A stretch of DNA of 32,640 nt, taken from positions 1 to 32,640 of the forward strand of contig WBTZ01000054.1 in NCBI GenBank assembly GCA_009026175.1. The letters are read 5' to 3'. Made by a program: the position numbers and the translations under genes. The notes under the pieces were generated by a model. It worked only from the letters and a program-made list of their open reading frames with translations. It had not been told where the DNA came from and did no database searches. The stretch's first letter is position 1, and each line of letters starts with the position of its first letter. Below are positions 8,775 through 16,106 of this stretch, piece by piece. The DNA comes from Zoogloea sp. GTDB taxonomy: Bacteria; Pseudomonadota; Gammaproteobacteria; Burkholderiales; Rhodocyclaceae.

Positions 8775-11636
8775 TCAGTGGCTGAGGGTGAAGTAGAAGT
8801 GGGCGCCCTCGTCGGGGGTCGATTCGGCCCAGACGCGCCCTTCGTGGCGCTGGATGACCCGCAGCACGGTGGCCAGGCCGATGCCGGTGCCGGCAAATTC
8901 GCTGATGCCGTGCAGGCGGTGGAAGGGCAGGAAGAGCTTGGTGGCGAAGTTCATGTCGAAGCCGGCCCCGTTGTCCGACACGCAGTACACCACCTGGCGG
9001 TCGCGCAGCTCGGCGTGGAAGCGGATCGAGGCCACCTCCCGGCGGCTGGTGAACTTCCAGGCGTTGCGCAGCAGGTTGTCCAGCGCCACCCGCATCAGCG
9101 CCCGGTCGGCGGCGGCGATCAGGTTGGGTTCTATATGGATGTCCACCTTGCGCTCGGGATTCTCGAGCTGGAGCTCGCCCAGGATCTGCTCGACCAGCAG
9201 GCTGAGGTTGACCTGCTCCCGCTTCATGGCCTGGCGGGTCAGCCGGGCGAGGTCGATCAGGTCATCGATCAGGCGCGCCATGCGCTGGGTGGCCACCCGG
9301 ATGCGCTGCAGGTATTCCTTGCCGATCTCGTCCAGGCGGGGGGCGTAGTCCTCGGCGACGATCTGGGCGAAGCCGTCGATCGCCCGCAGGGGCGCCCGCA
9401 GGTCGTGGGACACGGAATAGGAGAAGGCCTCCAGCTCCCGGTTTGACGCTTCCAGCTCGGCGGTCCGTACCCGAACCCGGGCTTCCAGTTCCTTGTTGAG
9501 GTTGCGCTGGGTCTGCTCGGCTTCCTTGCGGGCGGTGATGTCGGTCAACGTGCCCGAGCAGCCGACCGTCCGGTCGTGGGTGTCGCGCAGGGGCCGCAGG
9601 GTCGCCTCGGTCCAGCGCGGCCCGCCCGTCCGGGTACGCAGGCGGAACTCGATCTCGGCGATCTCCTCGTAGCCCTCCCGGACCGCACGCAGATGGGGCG
9701 CCACCCGTCCCCGGTCTTCCTCCTCGACGAAATCGAGGAGGTTCTGCCCGGTGCTCAGGCGGCTGTCGAAGCCCGTGGTCTGATGCCAGGCCCGGTTGAG
9801 GAAGGTGATCCTGCCCTCGGCATCGGTCTGGAAGAGGATCTCCTTGACCGATTCCACCACGTCCCGGTACATCGCCTGGCTTTCCCGCAGGACCTGCTCG
9901 GCATGCAGCCAGCGGGCCACGTCGCGCAGCATGTAGATCAGCGCCGGGCCGCCGTCCAGCGTGGTCTTCACCGCGGTGGCCTCGGCCTGGAGCGGCTTGC
10001 CGTCGGCGCCCCGGAAACGCAGGGGCAGCGGAGGCAGGAGCTTCTGCTGGCCGTCCGCGGTGAAGCCGGCCAGCCGGGCCTGCTCGAGGGCGCGATCGTC
10101 CGGGTTCAGCAGCTCGAGCAGCTCGAGCCCGCTCAATCCATCGGGGCCGCCCGCGGCAAACAGGCGACGGGCTGCTGCGTTGGCCAGGCGCACGCGCCCG
10201 TTCACGCATACCAGGGTGGCTTCCGGCGCGTTCTCGAAGAGCCCCTGGTAGCCGTTCAGGCCGACCTCCTGGCGGCTCAGCGCCTCCTGCAAGGCCGAGC
10301 GGTCCTCCAGTGCAAGCACCAGGCTGGCGGGCTGGTCGTCCTGGAGGTTGATCCGGCGCAGGCTCTCGCGGACCTGCAGACGCCGGCCGTCTCCCGCGAG
10401 GTAGACCGCATCCCGCCGAAGGGCGTCCTCTTCCCCCTGCAGGCAGCGCTGGCGCAGCGCATGCCAGGCGCTGGCCTGCGAAGGTTCCATGAAGGCTTCA
10501 AGGGGCTGGTTGTGGAGGGCGGCGGCGGGCCGCCCCAGCAGATCCGCCGCGGCCTGGTTGAACTGCTGCAGTTGCCCCTCGGCATTGACCAGCACGATGG
10601 CGGCGGGCGCATGCTCGAAGAGGCGGCGGAACAGTGCGGCTTCGCGCATCAGGCGGCGCCGCATCTCCATGTCGCTCGTCACATTGCGGGTGGTGCCGCA
10701 GTAGCCGGCGAAGGCTCCCCGCCGGTCGAACACCGGAATCCCGGATTCGCGCAGCCAGACCAGCCGGCCGTGGGCATCACGGCGGCAGAACTGGAAGTCC
10801 GAAAAGGGCTCGGCCTGGTGGAGGCGTGCAATGTGGGAGGCCCAGGGTTCGGCGCTGGGGGCCACGCCCGGCAGATCCCAGCGGTGCCGCCCGATGGTGT
10901 CTTCTGCGGCCAGATCGCCCACCTGGCCTGAGCGTGCGGTCAGGGTGGTGTAACACAGGTCCGCGTCCTGTTCCCAGTAGCCATCCTCGCTGCAGTCCAG
11001 CAGGGCGTGGATGCGCTCCTCGTTGTCCAGCAGTTCGGCTGCAAGGCGGGCACGCTCGGTCACATCCCGGCCGACACCCCGGTAGCCCAGGAAGGCGCCC
11101 GATGCGTCGAAGCGGGGGGCACCGTGCAATTCCAGGTGGCGCACTTCGCCGTCCGGGCCGCGGCGGGTCAGGGTGGCGCTGACGGGCGCCCGACGCGCCA
11201 GGGTGTCGAGGAGGGCGGAGGCGAAATCCTCCCGCACATCAGGCATCACGGTCACGGCCCAGCTCTGGCCTGCGGCGCACGCCAGCCCCAGGTCGGCGGG
11301 CGGCGGGCGGGGCGTGTCCACAAAATGCAGGTCGGCGTCCGTCTCCCACCACCAGTCGCCCGACAGCTCCGCAAATTCCTGCCAGGCCACCGCGGCCTCG
11401 GCAGGCGGCGCCTCCTGGGGCGGCGGGAGGGCTGCCTCGGGTTGCCGGCGGAGCAGCCGCTGCAACAGCGCACCGGCAAGCAGGCCGCCGACGCCCCAGG
11501 CCAGGTAAGGCAGCTGATCCATGGGCGACCCGCCGGTCCCGGCCGCGCGGGCGGTGGACGCAAGCGCACAGCCCGTCAGGAGCAGGCAGGAAGCGGCAGG
11601 CCTTGCAGCCCGGGAGAAAAGGAGTCGGACAGGCAT
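8775..11636 (-). CDS. Multi-PAS sensor histidine kinase, membrane-anchored, orphan
   Basis: 953 residues from the ATG at 11636. The first 33 residues look like an export signal with a lipobox-like 'LTGC' (Cys23), followed by a hydrophobic segment ('LPYLAWGVGGLLAGALL', about 42-58). Five PAS-like units follow (roughly 90-200, 205-320, 325-440, 450-560 and 575-690), several ending in the PAC-type 'GYRGVGRDVTER' or 'GTLTDITARKEAE' pattern. After a coiled coil comes a HisKA domain with phospho-acceptor His744 in 'FSYSVSHDLRAPL', then a HATPase domain with N box 'DNLLRNAWKF', G1 'DNGAGFD' and G2 'GTGIGLA'. The kinase core is of the bacteriophytochrome-like type. No response regulator lies nearby. 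The frame continues upstream to 11945, but that stretch is read across tRNA-Pro and tRNA-Arg and is rejected. An alternative start is the Met before 'DQLPYLAW'. Confidence 0.9.
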   Translation of the reverse strand: MPVRLLFSRAARPAASCLLLTGCALASTARAAGTGGSPMDQLPYLAWGVGGLLAGALLQRLLRRQPEAALPPPQEAPPAEAAVAWQEFAELSGDWWWETDADLHFVDTPRPPPADLGLACAAGQSWAVTVMPDVREDFASALLDTLARRAPVSATLTRRGPDGEVRHLELHGAPRFDASGAFLGYRGVGRDVTERARLAAELLDNEERIHALLDCSEDGYWEQDADLCYTTLTARSGQVGDLAAEDTIGRHRWDLPGVAPSAEPWASHIARLHQAEPFSDFQFCRRDAHGRLVWLRESGIPVFDRRGAFAGYCGTTRNVTSDMEMRRRLMREAALFRRLFEHAPAAIVLVNAEGQLQQFNQAAADLLGRPAAALHNQPLEAFMEPSQASAWHALRQRCLQGEEDALRRDAVYLAGDGRRLQVRESLRRINLQDDQPASLVLALEDRSALQEALSRQEVGLNGYQGLFENAPEATLVCVNGRVRLANAAARRLFAAGGPDGLSGLELLELLNPDDRALEQARLAGFTADGQQKLLPPLPLRFRGADGKPLQAEATAVKTTLDGGPALIYMLRDVARWLHAEQVLRESQAMYRDVVESVKEILFQTDAEGRITFLNRAWHQTTGFDSRLSTGQNLLDFVEEEDRGRVAPHLRAVREGYEEIAEIEFRLRTRTGGPRWTEATLRPLRDTHDRTVGCSGTLTDITARKEAEQTQRNLNKELEARVRVRTAELEASNRELEAFSYSVSHDLRAPLRAIDGFAQIVAEDYAPRLDEIGKEYLQRIRVATQRMARLIDDLIDLARLTRQAMKREQVNLSLLVEQILGELQLENPERKVDIHIEPNLIAAADRALMRVALDNLLRNAWKFTSRREVASIRFHAELRDRQVVYCVSDNGAGFDMNFATKLFLPFHRLHGISEFAGTGIGLATVLRVIQRHEGRVWAESTPDEGAHFYFTLSH

Positions 11637-11774
11637 CGGGGCCCTATTATCCTTGGAGAGCCCGGCCTTGGTGCGCTGCCATATAGGGGAAATCATGCGG
11701 CTTGCCACGAACCGTGCAAAAAAGTGTCCCGCCTGCATCAACGGCCTACCCAAGAAAAAATTTATCGAAGACGT

Positions 11775-11803
11775 TTGACGAGACCCGGTCGTATAGGTAT
11801 TAT
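11775..11803 (+). promoter_or_regulatory. Sigma70 promoter of the tRNA cluster
   Basis: TTGACG (11775-11780) and TATTAT (11798-11803) are separated by exactly 17 bp. They are followed by a GC-rich discriminator, TCGCGCC, of the type associated with stringent control of stable RNA. Transcription would start about 3-5 bases before tRNA-Pro. Confidence 0.8.
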
Positions 11804-11813
11804 TCGCGCCTCT

Positions 11814-11890
11814 CGGGGTGTAGCGCAGTCCGGTAGCGCGCTTGCTTTGGGAGCAAGATGTCGGGGGTTCGAATCCCTCCACCCCGACCA
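11814..11890 (+). tRNA. tRNA-Pro (UGG)
   Basis: 77 nt. The acceptor stem CGGGGTG/CACCCCG pairs perfectly, with discriminator A and encoded CCA. The anticodon stem-loop is CTTGC-TTTGGGA-GCAAG, giving anticodon TGG. The T arm is GGGGG-TTCGAAT-CCCTC (one G:T pair). It is the first gene of a three-tRNA unit. Confidence 0.97.
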
Positions 11891-11917
11891 AAGCTTTACC
11901 CCGGTGCCCGCGGCAAT

Positions 11918-11991
11918 CTGCCCGTAGCTCAACTGGATAGAGCACCGGCCTTCTAAGCCGGGGGTTACAGGTTCGATTCCTGTCGGGCAGG
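11918..11991 (+). tRNA. tRNA-Arg (UCU)
   Basis: 74 nt without CCA. The acceptor stem CTGCCCG/CGGGCAG is perfect, the D arm begins TAGCTC, the anticodon stem-loop is CCGGC-CTTCTAA-GCCGG (anticodon TCT), and the T arm is ACAGG-TTCGATT-CCTGT. After discriminator G the DNA reads CTC rather than CCA, so CCA must be added after transcription, unlike its two neighbours. Confidence 0.96.
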
Positions 11992-12004
11992 CTCTAAAAT
12001 TTGG

Positions 12005-12010
12005 TATAAT
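12005..12010 (+). promoter_or_regulatory. Perfect -10 element (TATAAT) upstream of tRNA-His
   Basis: TATAAT lies 14 bp after tRNA-Arg, inside the context TTGGTATAAT. No good -35 hexamer occurs at 16-18 bp spacing, because that position is occupied by the tRNA-Arg T-arm/acceptor region. It may be a secondary promoter for tRNA-His or simply AT-rich processing spacer. Confidence 0.4.
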
Positions 12011-12050
12011 TCGGTTTATGGGTTGGCGACGCAAGTCGATGACCTTCAGT

Positions 12051-12127
12051 GGCGGCATTAGCTCAGTTGGTAGAGCACTGGATTGTGATTCCAGTGGTCA
12101 CCGGTTCGAACCCGGTATGTCGCCCCA
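12051..12127 (+). tRNA. tRNA-His (GUG)
   Basis: 77 nt including the extra 5' G(-1), opposite discriminator C, which is characteristic of tRNA-His. The acceptor stem GCGGCAT/ATGTCGC has one G:T pair, the anticodon stem-loop is CTGGA-TTGTGAT-TCCAG, the T arm is ACCGG-TTCGAAC-CCGGT, and CCA is encoded. It is the last gene of the tRNA unit and is followed directly by a terminator. Confidence 0.97.
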
Positions 12128-12134
12128 AGATCTG

Positions 12135-12167
12135 GAAAGCCCCGAGAAATCGGGGCTTTCTGCTTTT
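12135..12167 (+). terminator. Rho-independent terminator of the tRNA operon
   Basis: A perfect 11-bp stem GAAAGCCCCGA/TCGGGGCTTTC with a GAAA tetraloop (12135-12160) is followed by TGCTTTT. It begins eight bases after the tRNA-His CCA. Confidence 0.93.
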
Positions 12168-12201
12168 CAGCCCCCCGGTACTGGCATGTACCGGGGGGCT
12201 G
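12168..12201. terminator. Second strong hairpin between convergent transcripts
   Basis: A perfect 14-bp inverted repeat beginning CAGCCCCCCG and ending CGGGGGGCTG has a 6-nt loop. It lies immediately after the tRNA terminator and 30 bp beyond the end of the reverse FlgT-like gene. Neither strand has a good U-tract, so it is best read as a back-up or reverse-strand terminator. Confidence 0.6.
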
Positions 12202-12231
12202 TGTGCTTTCCGGGGCTGCCCCGGCCCGGTT

Positions 12232-13398
12232 TCAGTGGCCGTGCAGTTCGTCGCCCGCCTCGAGCTGCAGGTCCGGAGCCGGTGTCTGCAGGCGGGCGAT
12301 GGCGAAGCGGGGATACACGGTGGTGATCACCACCTCGCCGAGCGGACGTTTCTCGAGGCCGAGGATCTCGCCGCCCGGGGTGACCACCGGCTGGCGGTCG
12401 GGGCGGAAGGCGGACAGCAGGTCGCCTGGGGCCAGGCCCTGCTCGGCGCCGGCATCGAGGTGGACGGCGTCCTTCCCGCTGCGGATCACCCGGGCCGAGA
12501 ACGGCAGGCAGCTGGTGGTGGCCTCGGCCCAGCGGGCCATGTCGTCGAGTACGGCAGCGTAGGCCTTGCCGAAGTCGGTGGCGTAATGGTCCGCGCTGCC
12601 GAAAACCACCGTACCGGGGATCTTCACCTTGCCCTGCGCGACGCGGCGGAAGCGTTGGCGGGCCACGCAGACCCCGCTGGAGGCATCCAGGATCAGGGCC
12701 TCCAGATCCACCTCACGGGACTTTTCGTCCGCGGCCAGGGCCAGCGAGCGGAAACGTCCCGCCAGTACGTACTGGGCCCGGTGACGCCGGGCCGCATCAC
12801 GGATCACGCTCCAGCCCTGGAGATCTGCGGCCACGCCATCGACGACGCGCTCGGGGACGCCCGGCAGCACCATCAGGTCGCCCTGATGGTCCACCAGAAT
12901 GGCGGCGTCCTCCGGGAAGCGGCGGGCCGCCTCGGTGGCCGTGAGCTGGGCGTAGCCTGTCATCTCGCGCATGGCCAGTTGCTCCGGGCGCTGCACCGGA
13001 AAGCCGAGCAGCAGCAGGCGGCGGGTGTGCCCCTCCCGGCAGACCGGGCCGCGGTGTCCTCCGGCCGCCCCCAGCTCGGCGCTGAGACGAACCCGATAGA
13101 CGCCATCCTGCTCCGTCTCGGCGAGGATGCGGTGACGCTCCACCCGCGTGCCCGACCTGATCACCACCTGGTCGAAGGCCGTCTGGTGACTGGCGGTGCC
13201 GCTGCGGGCATCCACCGTCAGGGATGCCTGCCGGGCGGCATCGGCCAGCGCACTGCGGATGGCATCCTCGCGGGCCGAGGCCCGCCCGCCCGGTTGTACG
13301 GCGGCGGCGCCCTAGGCAATCACGGTCTCTGCCTGTCCCGCAGGTGCGCCCAGGGTCAGGCAGGCGGCCATCAGGCCGTATCGCAGTCGCCGGCCCAT
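12232..13398 (-). pseudogene. flgT: FlgT-like flagellar assembly protein, interrupted by an in-frame amber codon
   Basis: Reading from ATG 13398 gives a Sec signal peptide (MGRRLRYGLMAACLTLG...GQA, cleavage near residue 23), then 'ETVIA', then TAG at 13312-13314 (codon 29), then a continuous frame to 12232. The post-stop sequence 'GAAAVQPGGRASAREDAIRSALADAARQ' is what a mature FlgT N-terminal domain looks like. A TolB-N-like middle domain and a C-terminal SH3-like region ('VHLDAGAEQGLAPGDLL', 'LGEVVITTVYPRFAIARLQ') follow. In Vibrio, FlgT helps build the H ring around the flagellar basal body. The intact frame after the stop (about 359 residues) argues for a very recent mutation, a sequencing error or readthrough. 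Reinitiation at GTG 13215 would give a cytoplasmic, signal-less product. It starts 5 nt after the lipoprotein gene ends. The family call is by domain pattern and context. Confidence 0.7.
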
Positions 13399-13403
13399 GG
13401 CGT

Positions 13404-13940
13404 TCAATACGCGGAGTAGTAATAGGCGCCGGGCTGCACACAGCCCGATACCCCGCAAGGTGTTTCGACCGGCAGCGGGGGCGCGCAGGGCGTGGTGTGG
13501 CCCGACAGGCAGTTGAAGAACGCCGGGGTCAGGTCCAGTTCGACCGTGGCTTCAAAGTTGCCATCCGCCACCGGGGTCATGTTGACCAGGCGGGCGCCAC
13601 GGATGAACGCGTCAACGTAGGTACGCACATTGTCGTTCTGAGTGGCAAAGGCCGACACCGAGGTGCTGCCCGAGACCCGGAAGCCGTACACCTGTTCGGC
13701 CAGGGTCCGGTAGGCGTCCACCCGGGCGGCGCGCATGGCGAGGAGCTTCTGCTGGCCCGAGGTGTATTGTGAATTGCTGCCGCCCACGGCACCGTAGCCG
13801 ACCGCGCTGATCTTCTGCGACGAGAACACGGCGGGGCGCAGGTCGCGGACGGGGCTGCAGCAAGGGTTATAGACTGTGGTACAGCCGGCCAGCAGGAGGG
13901 GAAGGCCCAGTCCGAGCAGTGCAAATTTTGCCTTGGTCAT
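13404..13940 (-). CDS. LPP20/FlgP-like outer-membrane lipoprotein
   Basis: 178 residues. A lipoprotein signal 'LGLPLLLAGC' places the acylated Cys at residue 20. The body has the LPP20 pattern: 'SGQQKLLAMRAARVDAYRTLAEQVYGFRVSGSTSV', then 'VRTYVDAFIRGARLVNMTPVADGNFEATVELDLTPAF', the same fold as FlgP of Vibrio and Campylobacter. Its tail is Cys/Pro-rich, with several cysteines that might form disulfides. It should be anchored in the outer membrane, where FlgP-type proteins form basal-body disks or rings. The FlgT-like gene follows at 5 nt and a sigma28-like promoter precedes it, which supports a flagellar role. The ribosome site is weak. A non-flagellar LPP20 lipoprotein remains possible. Confidence 0.75.
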   Translation of the reverse strand: MTKAKFALLGLGLPLLLAGCTTVYNPCCSPVRDLRPAVFSSQKISAVGYGAVGGSNSQYTSGQQKLLAMRAARVDAYRTLAEQVYGFRVSGSTSVSAFATQNDNVRTYVDAFIRGARLVNMTPVADGNFEATVELDLTPAFFNCLSGHTTPCAPPLPVETPCGVSGCVQPGAYYYSAY

Positions 13941-13974
13941 TTTGTTGTTTGTGTTGTTTTTAGTGATTTTAATG

Positions 13975-14001
13975 ATTTCGGCGAATTCTTGAGCTGCTTG
14001 A
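13975..14001 (-). promoter_or_regulatory. Sigma28 (FliA)-like promoter of the flgP/flgT-like pair
   Basis: On the reverse strand, TCAA, exactly 15 bp, then GCCGAAAT. The FliA consensus is TAAA-N15-GCCGATAA, so the match is 3 of 4 and 6 of 8 with exact spacing. It ends 35 bp upstream of the lipoprotein ATG, giving a short leader. The AT-rich leader contrasts with its surroundings. Confidence 0.6.
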
Positions 14002-14098
14002 GTGTCCGGCAGTGATTTGATGGGGGGCTGGCGTGAAATCCGTCACGGACCTAATCTTCAGAGGCAAGCTGATCCCGTCGCGGACGGGATGGAGAAGG

Positions 14099-14623
14099 AT
14101 GGTCGAGGCCATGAAACAGACACAAACACGGGCGCCGGTGCGCACCCTGCTGACCGGGCTGCTGCTGGCAGGCCTGGGGCTTGGCGGCAGCGGCCCGGCC
14201 CTGGCGGTCTACAAATGCGTGGGGGCGGACGGCAAGGTGACCTACACGGATTCGCCCTGCGTCGGGGCGAGCCAGGTCAGCCGGGTGGAGACCCCGCCGC
14301 CCCTGACCCCGCGGGAGCAGGCGGCGGCGGAGGACAGGTCCGAGCGGCTGATCAACCAGGCCCGGGTGCTGGAATATCGGCAGACCCTCGAGGCGGCGGA
14401 CCGCCAGCGCCGGTACGAGGCGGAGCGCCAGGCCGAACGCCAGGCCGAGATCAATGCCCAGCGCCAGGCTGAACTTGAACTGGAGCGGGAACGGGACCGG
14501 CTGGTGGTCGTGCGACCCGTGCCCATCATCCCGCGACGGCCGCCGCCGCCGGTGGTGCCAAAGCCGCCGCGCCCGGAGGTGCCGGAGCGGCAGGTGCAGA
14601 TGCGCGGCTACCCCTTCCGCTGA
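14099..14623 (+). CDS. DUF4124 domain periplasmic protein with Arg/Glu-rich coiled coil
   Basis: About 174 residues. A signal peptide (hydrophobic core 'LLTGLLLAGLGLGGSGPALA') is followed directly by the DUF4124 motif 'VYKCVGADGKVTYTDSPC', a small domain found in secreted proteobacterial proteins of unknown role. Next is a charged, probably helical region with repeated 'RQAERQAE/RQAELELERERD', then a proline-rich tail 'RRPPPPVVPKPPRPEVP'. I chose ATG 14099 because GGAGAAGG lies just before it; ATG 14111 would also work, and a frame upstream to 14033 lacks a ribosome site. Its last 16 bases overlap the convergent gene ending at 14608. Function unknown; a cell-envelope role is likely. Confidence 0.75.
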   Translation: MVEAMKQTQTRAPVRTLLTGLLLAGLGLGGSGPALAVYKCVGADGKVTYTDSPCVGASQVSRVETPPPLTPREQAAAEDRSERLINQARVLEYRQTLEAADRQRRYEAERQAERQAEINAQRQAELELERERDRLVVVRPVPIIPRRPPPPVVPKPPRPEVPERQVQMRGYPFR

Positions 14624-15240
14624 GGGGCTTTCCTGCCGCTGTCGCGGCCCAGCACCACCACCCGGATGGGCTGCTCCGTCAGGCTGGCGGCGTGCGTCAG
14701 GGCCTCCATCACCCGCGACACCTCGGCGGGCTGCAGTCGGTCCAGCACAATCAGGGTGGGGCGGCGGGGTTGCCAGCGGGCCAGCGCAATCAGCCGTGGC
14801 GCATCCACCGCGGTGAGCCAGCAGTCGTCCCAGGGCGTATCCGGCCGGCGCGGGACAAACCACAGCAGCGGGCGCAACTGCACCCCCAGTCGGTAGATCA
14901 GCCCGCCCAGGCGGCTGCGCTCATCCAGCTGATGGTAGCCCGCCAGGCGGTAGGCAAAATGCACCAGGGTGTTCTCATGGTGGCCCTCCACGCTGCGCAG
15001 GGTCAGCGGCAGGGGGACCCGCGGGCGCTGCCAGGGCAGCAGGGTGGCGCCGTGTCCGGCCCCCGTGCGGGCCCAGGCCGCCAGTTCCAGCTTGAGGCGT
15101 TCGTCGCCCGGATTCATGTCGGGGCGGCGTGACAGCGCCTGCAGGGCGGCGCTGTCATAGCGCCGGCGCAGGCGCGGCAGGCGAGGGGCGAACGCAATGC
15201 CGGCCACCACCGCCAGGGCCACCCCGGCCGCACTCAGCAT
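14608..15240 (-). CDS. Membrane-anchored protein of unknown function
   Basis: 210 residues, not recognised. It opens with one hydrophobic segment ('GVALAVVAGIAFA') followed by a basic stretch 'PRLPRLRRRY', typical of an N-in anchor with a cytoplasmic body. Later segments such as 'RPTLIVLDRLQPAEVSRVMEALTHAASLTEQPIRVVVLG' alternate strands and helices like an alpha/beta domain, and 'TLIVLD' resembles a Walker-B strand, but there is no Walker A, so no NTPase is claimed. Its ATG overlaps the stop of the upstream methyltransferase gene (7-nt overlap), so the two are translationally coupled. Its 3' end overlaps the convergent DUF4124 gene by 16 nt. The overlap, frame and codon use support a real gene. 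Confidence 0.65.
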   Translation of the reverse strand: MLSAAGVALAVVAGIAFAPRLPRLRRRYDSAALQALSRRPDMNPGDERLKLELAAWARTGAGHGATLLPWQRPRVPLPLTLRSVEGHHENTLVHFAYRLAGYHQLDERSRLGGLIYRLGVQLRPLLWFVPRRPDTPWDDCWLTAVDAPRLIALARWQPRRPTLIVLDRLQPAEVSRVMEALTHAASLTEQPIRVVVLGRDSGRKAPQRKG

Positions 15241-16106
15241 GCGAAACGGCCTCGCAGTTCAGTCAGGTTCAGCTCGGCGAGGATCGCCTCGATGCGCTCC
15301 ATGGCGTTCTTGCGTGGCTGGCCGGTGTAGCGGGCCACGATCAGTTCGTTCTTCATGGAGTGCTCCCAGCCCACCAGCTCCGTCACCGTCACCTGGTAGC
15401 CGTGGGCCTCCAGCTGCAGGCAGCGCAGGGCGTTGGTCAGCTGGCTGCCGAACTCGCGGGTGTGGATCGGGTGGCGCCAGATCTCCGACAAGGGCGTCAT
15501 GCCGAAGCTGGCGTTCTTGTTGTGGCGCATCACCGACGCCACCTCCGCCTGGCAGCACGGCACCAGCACCACGAAGCGGGCCTGCTTGGCAAAGGCAAAC
15601 TGGATCGCGTCGTCGGTGGCGGTGTTGCAGGCGTGCAGCGCCGTCACCACGTCGATGCGCTCGGGCAGGGCTTCGGAGCGGGTCGACGCCTCCACGCTCA
15701 GGTCGAGGAAGCGCATCCGCGGAAAGGCCAGGCGCTCGGCCAGCTCGCGGGAGCGCTGCACCAGCTCGGCGCGGGTCTCGATGCCGTAGATGGTGCCGGC
15801 CGGCTTGTCCTTCAGGAACAGGTCGTAAAGGATGAAACCCAGGTAGGACTTGCCCGCGCCGTGGTCGGCCAGGCTCAGGTCGCCGGTCCCGGCCAGCACC
15901 TCGGCGAGCAGCGGCTCGATGAACTGGTACAGGTGATAGACCTGCTTCAGCTTGCGCCGGCTGTCCTGGTTGAGCTGGCCGTCGCGGGTCAGGATGTGCA
16001 GCTCCTTGAGCAGCTCGATGGACTGCCCGGGGCGGATCTCCGGATGCACCACCGGCCTGGCCTCGCCGGCGGCCTGGGCCCTGGCGGCGGGCTTACTTCT
16101 CGCCAT
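15234..16106 (-). CDS. Class I SAM-dependent methyltransferase (Methyltransf_32-like)
   Basis: About 290 residues. The SAM-binding glycine loop is 'LADHGAGKSYLGFILYDLF', followed by an acidic strand end in 'IYGIETRAELVQRSRELAERL' and 'RIDVVTALHACNTATDDAIQFAF'. 'VVLVPCCQAEV' corresponds to motif IV in this group. The pattern resembles the family that includes METTL25/GSTCD-like and TRM13-like enzymes, for which bacterial substrates are unknown to me. I chose ATG 16106 because AAGGA lies about 10 nt before it; ATG 16118 would abut the ribosome site. It overlaps the end of the DUF1415 gene by 14 nt and the start of the next gene by 7 nt, forming a compact three-gene operon. Confidence 0.82.
   Translation of the reverse strand: MARSKPAARAQAAGEARPVVHPEIRPGQSIELLKELHILTRDGQLNQDSRRKLKQVYHLYQFIEPLLAEVLAGTGDLSLADHGAGKSYLGFILYDLFLKDKPAGTIYGIETRAELVQRSRELAERLAFPRMRFLDLSVEASTRSEALPERIDVVTALHACNTATDDAIQFAFAKQARFVVLVPCCQAEVASVMRHNKNASFGMTPLSEIWRHPIHTREFGSQLTNALRCLQLEAHGYQVTVTELVGWEHSMKNELIVARYTGQPRKNAMERIEAILAELNLTELRGRFAC

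Noticed and set aside
11637-11945. Upstream extension of the histidine kinase reading frame
   Set aside because: It is the reverse reading of tRNA-Pro, part of tRNA-Arg and their promoter ('VEGFEPPTSCSQSKRATGLRYTPR' is the familiar false translation of a tRNA gene).
13399-13403. FlgT-like product starting only at GTG 13215
   Set aside because: The sequence between 13398 and 13215 encodes a signal peptide and conserved-looking N-terminal domain in the same frame, so the gene should be read from 13398 with an amber interruption.
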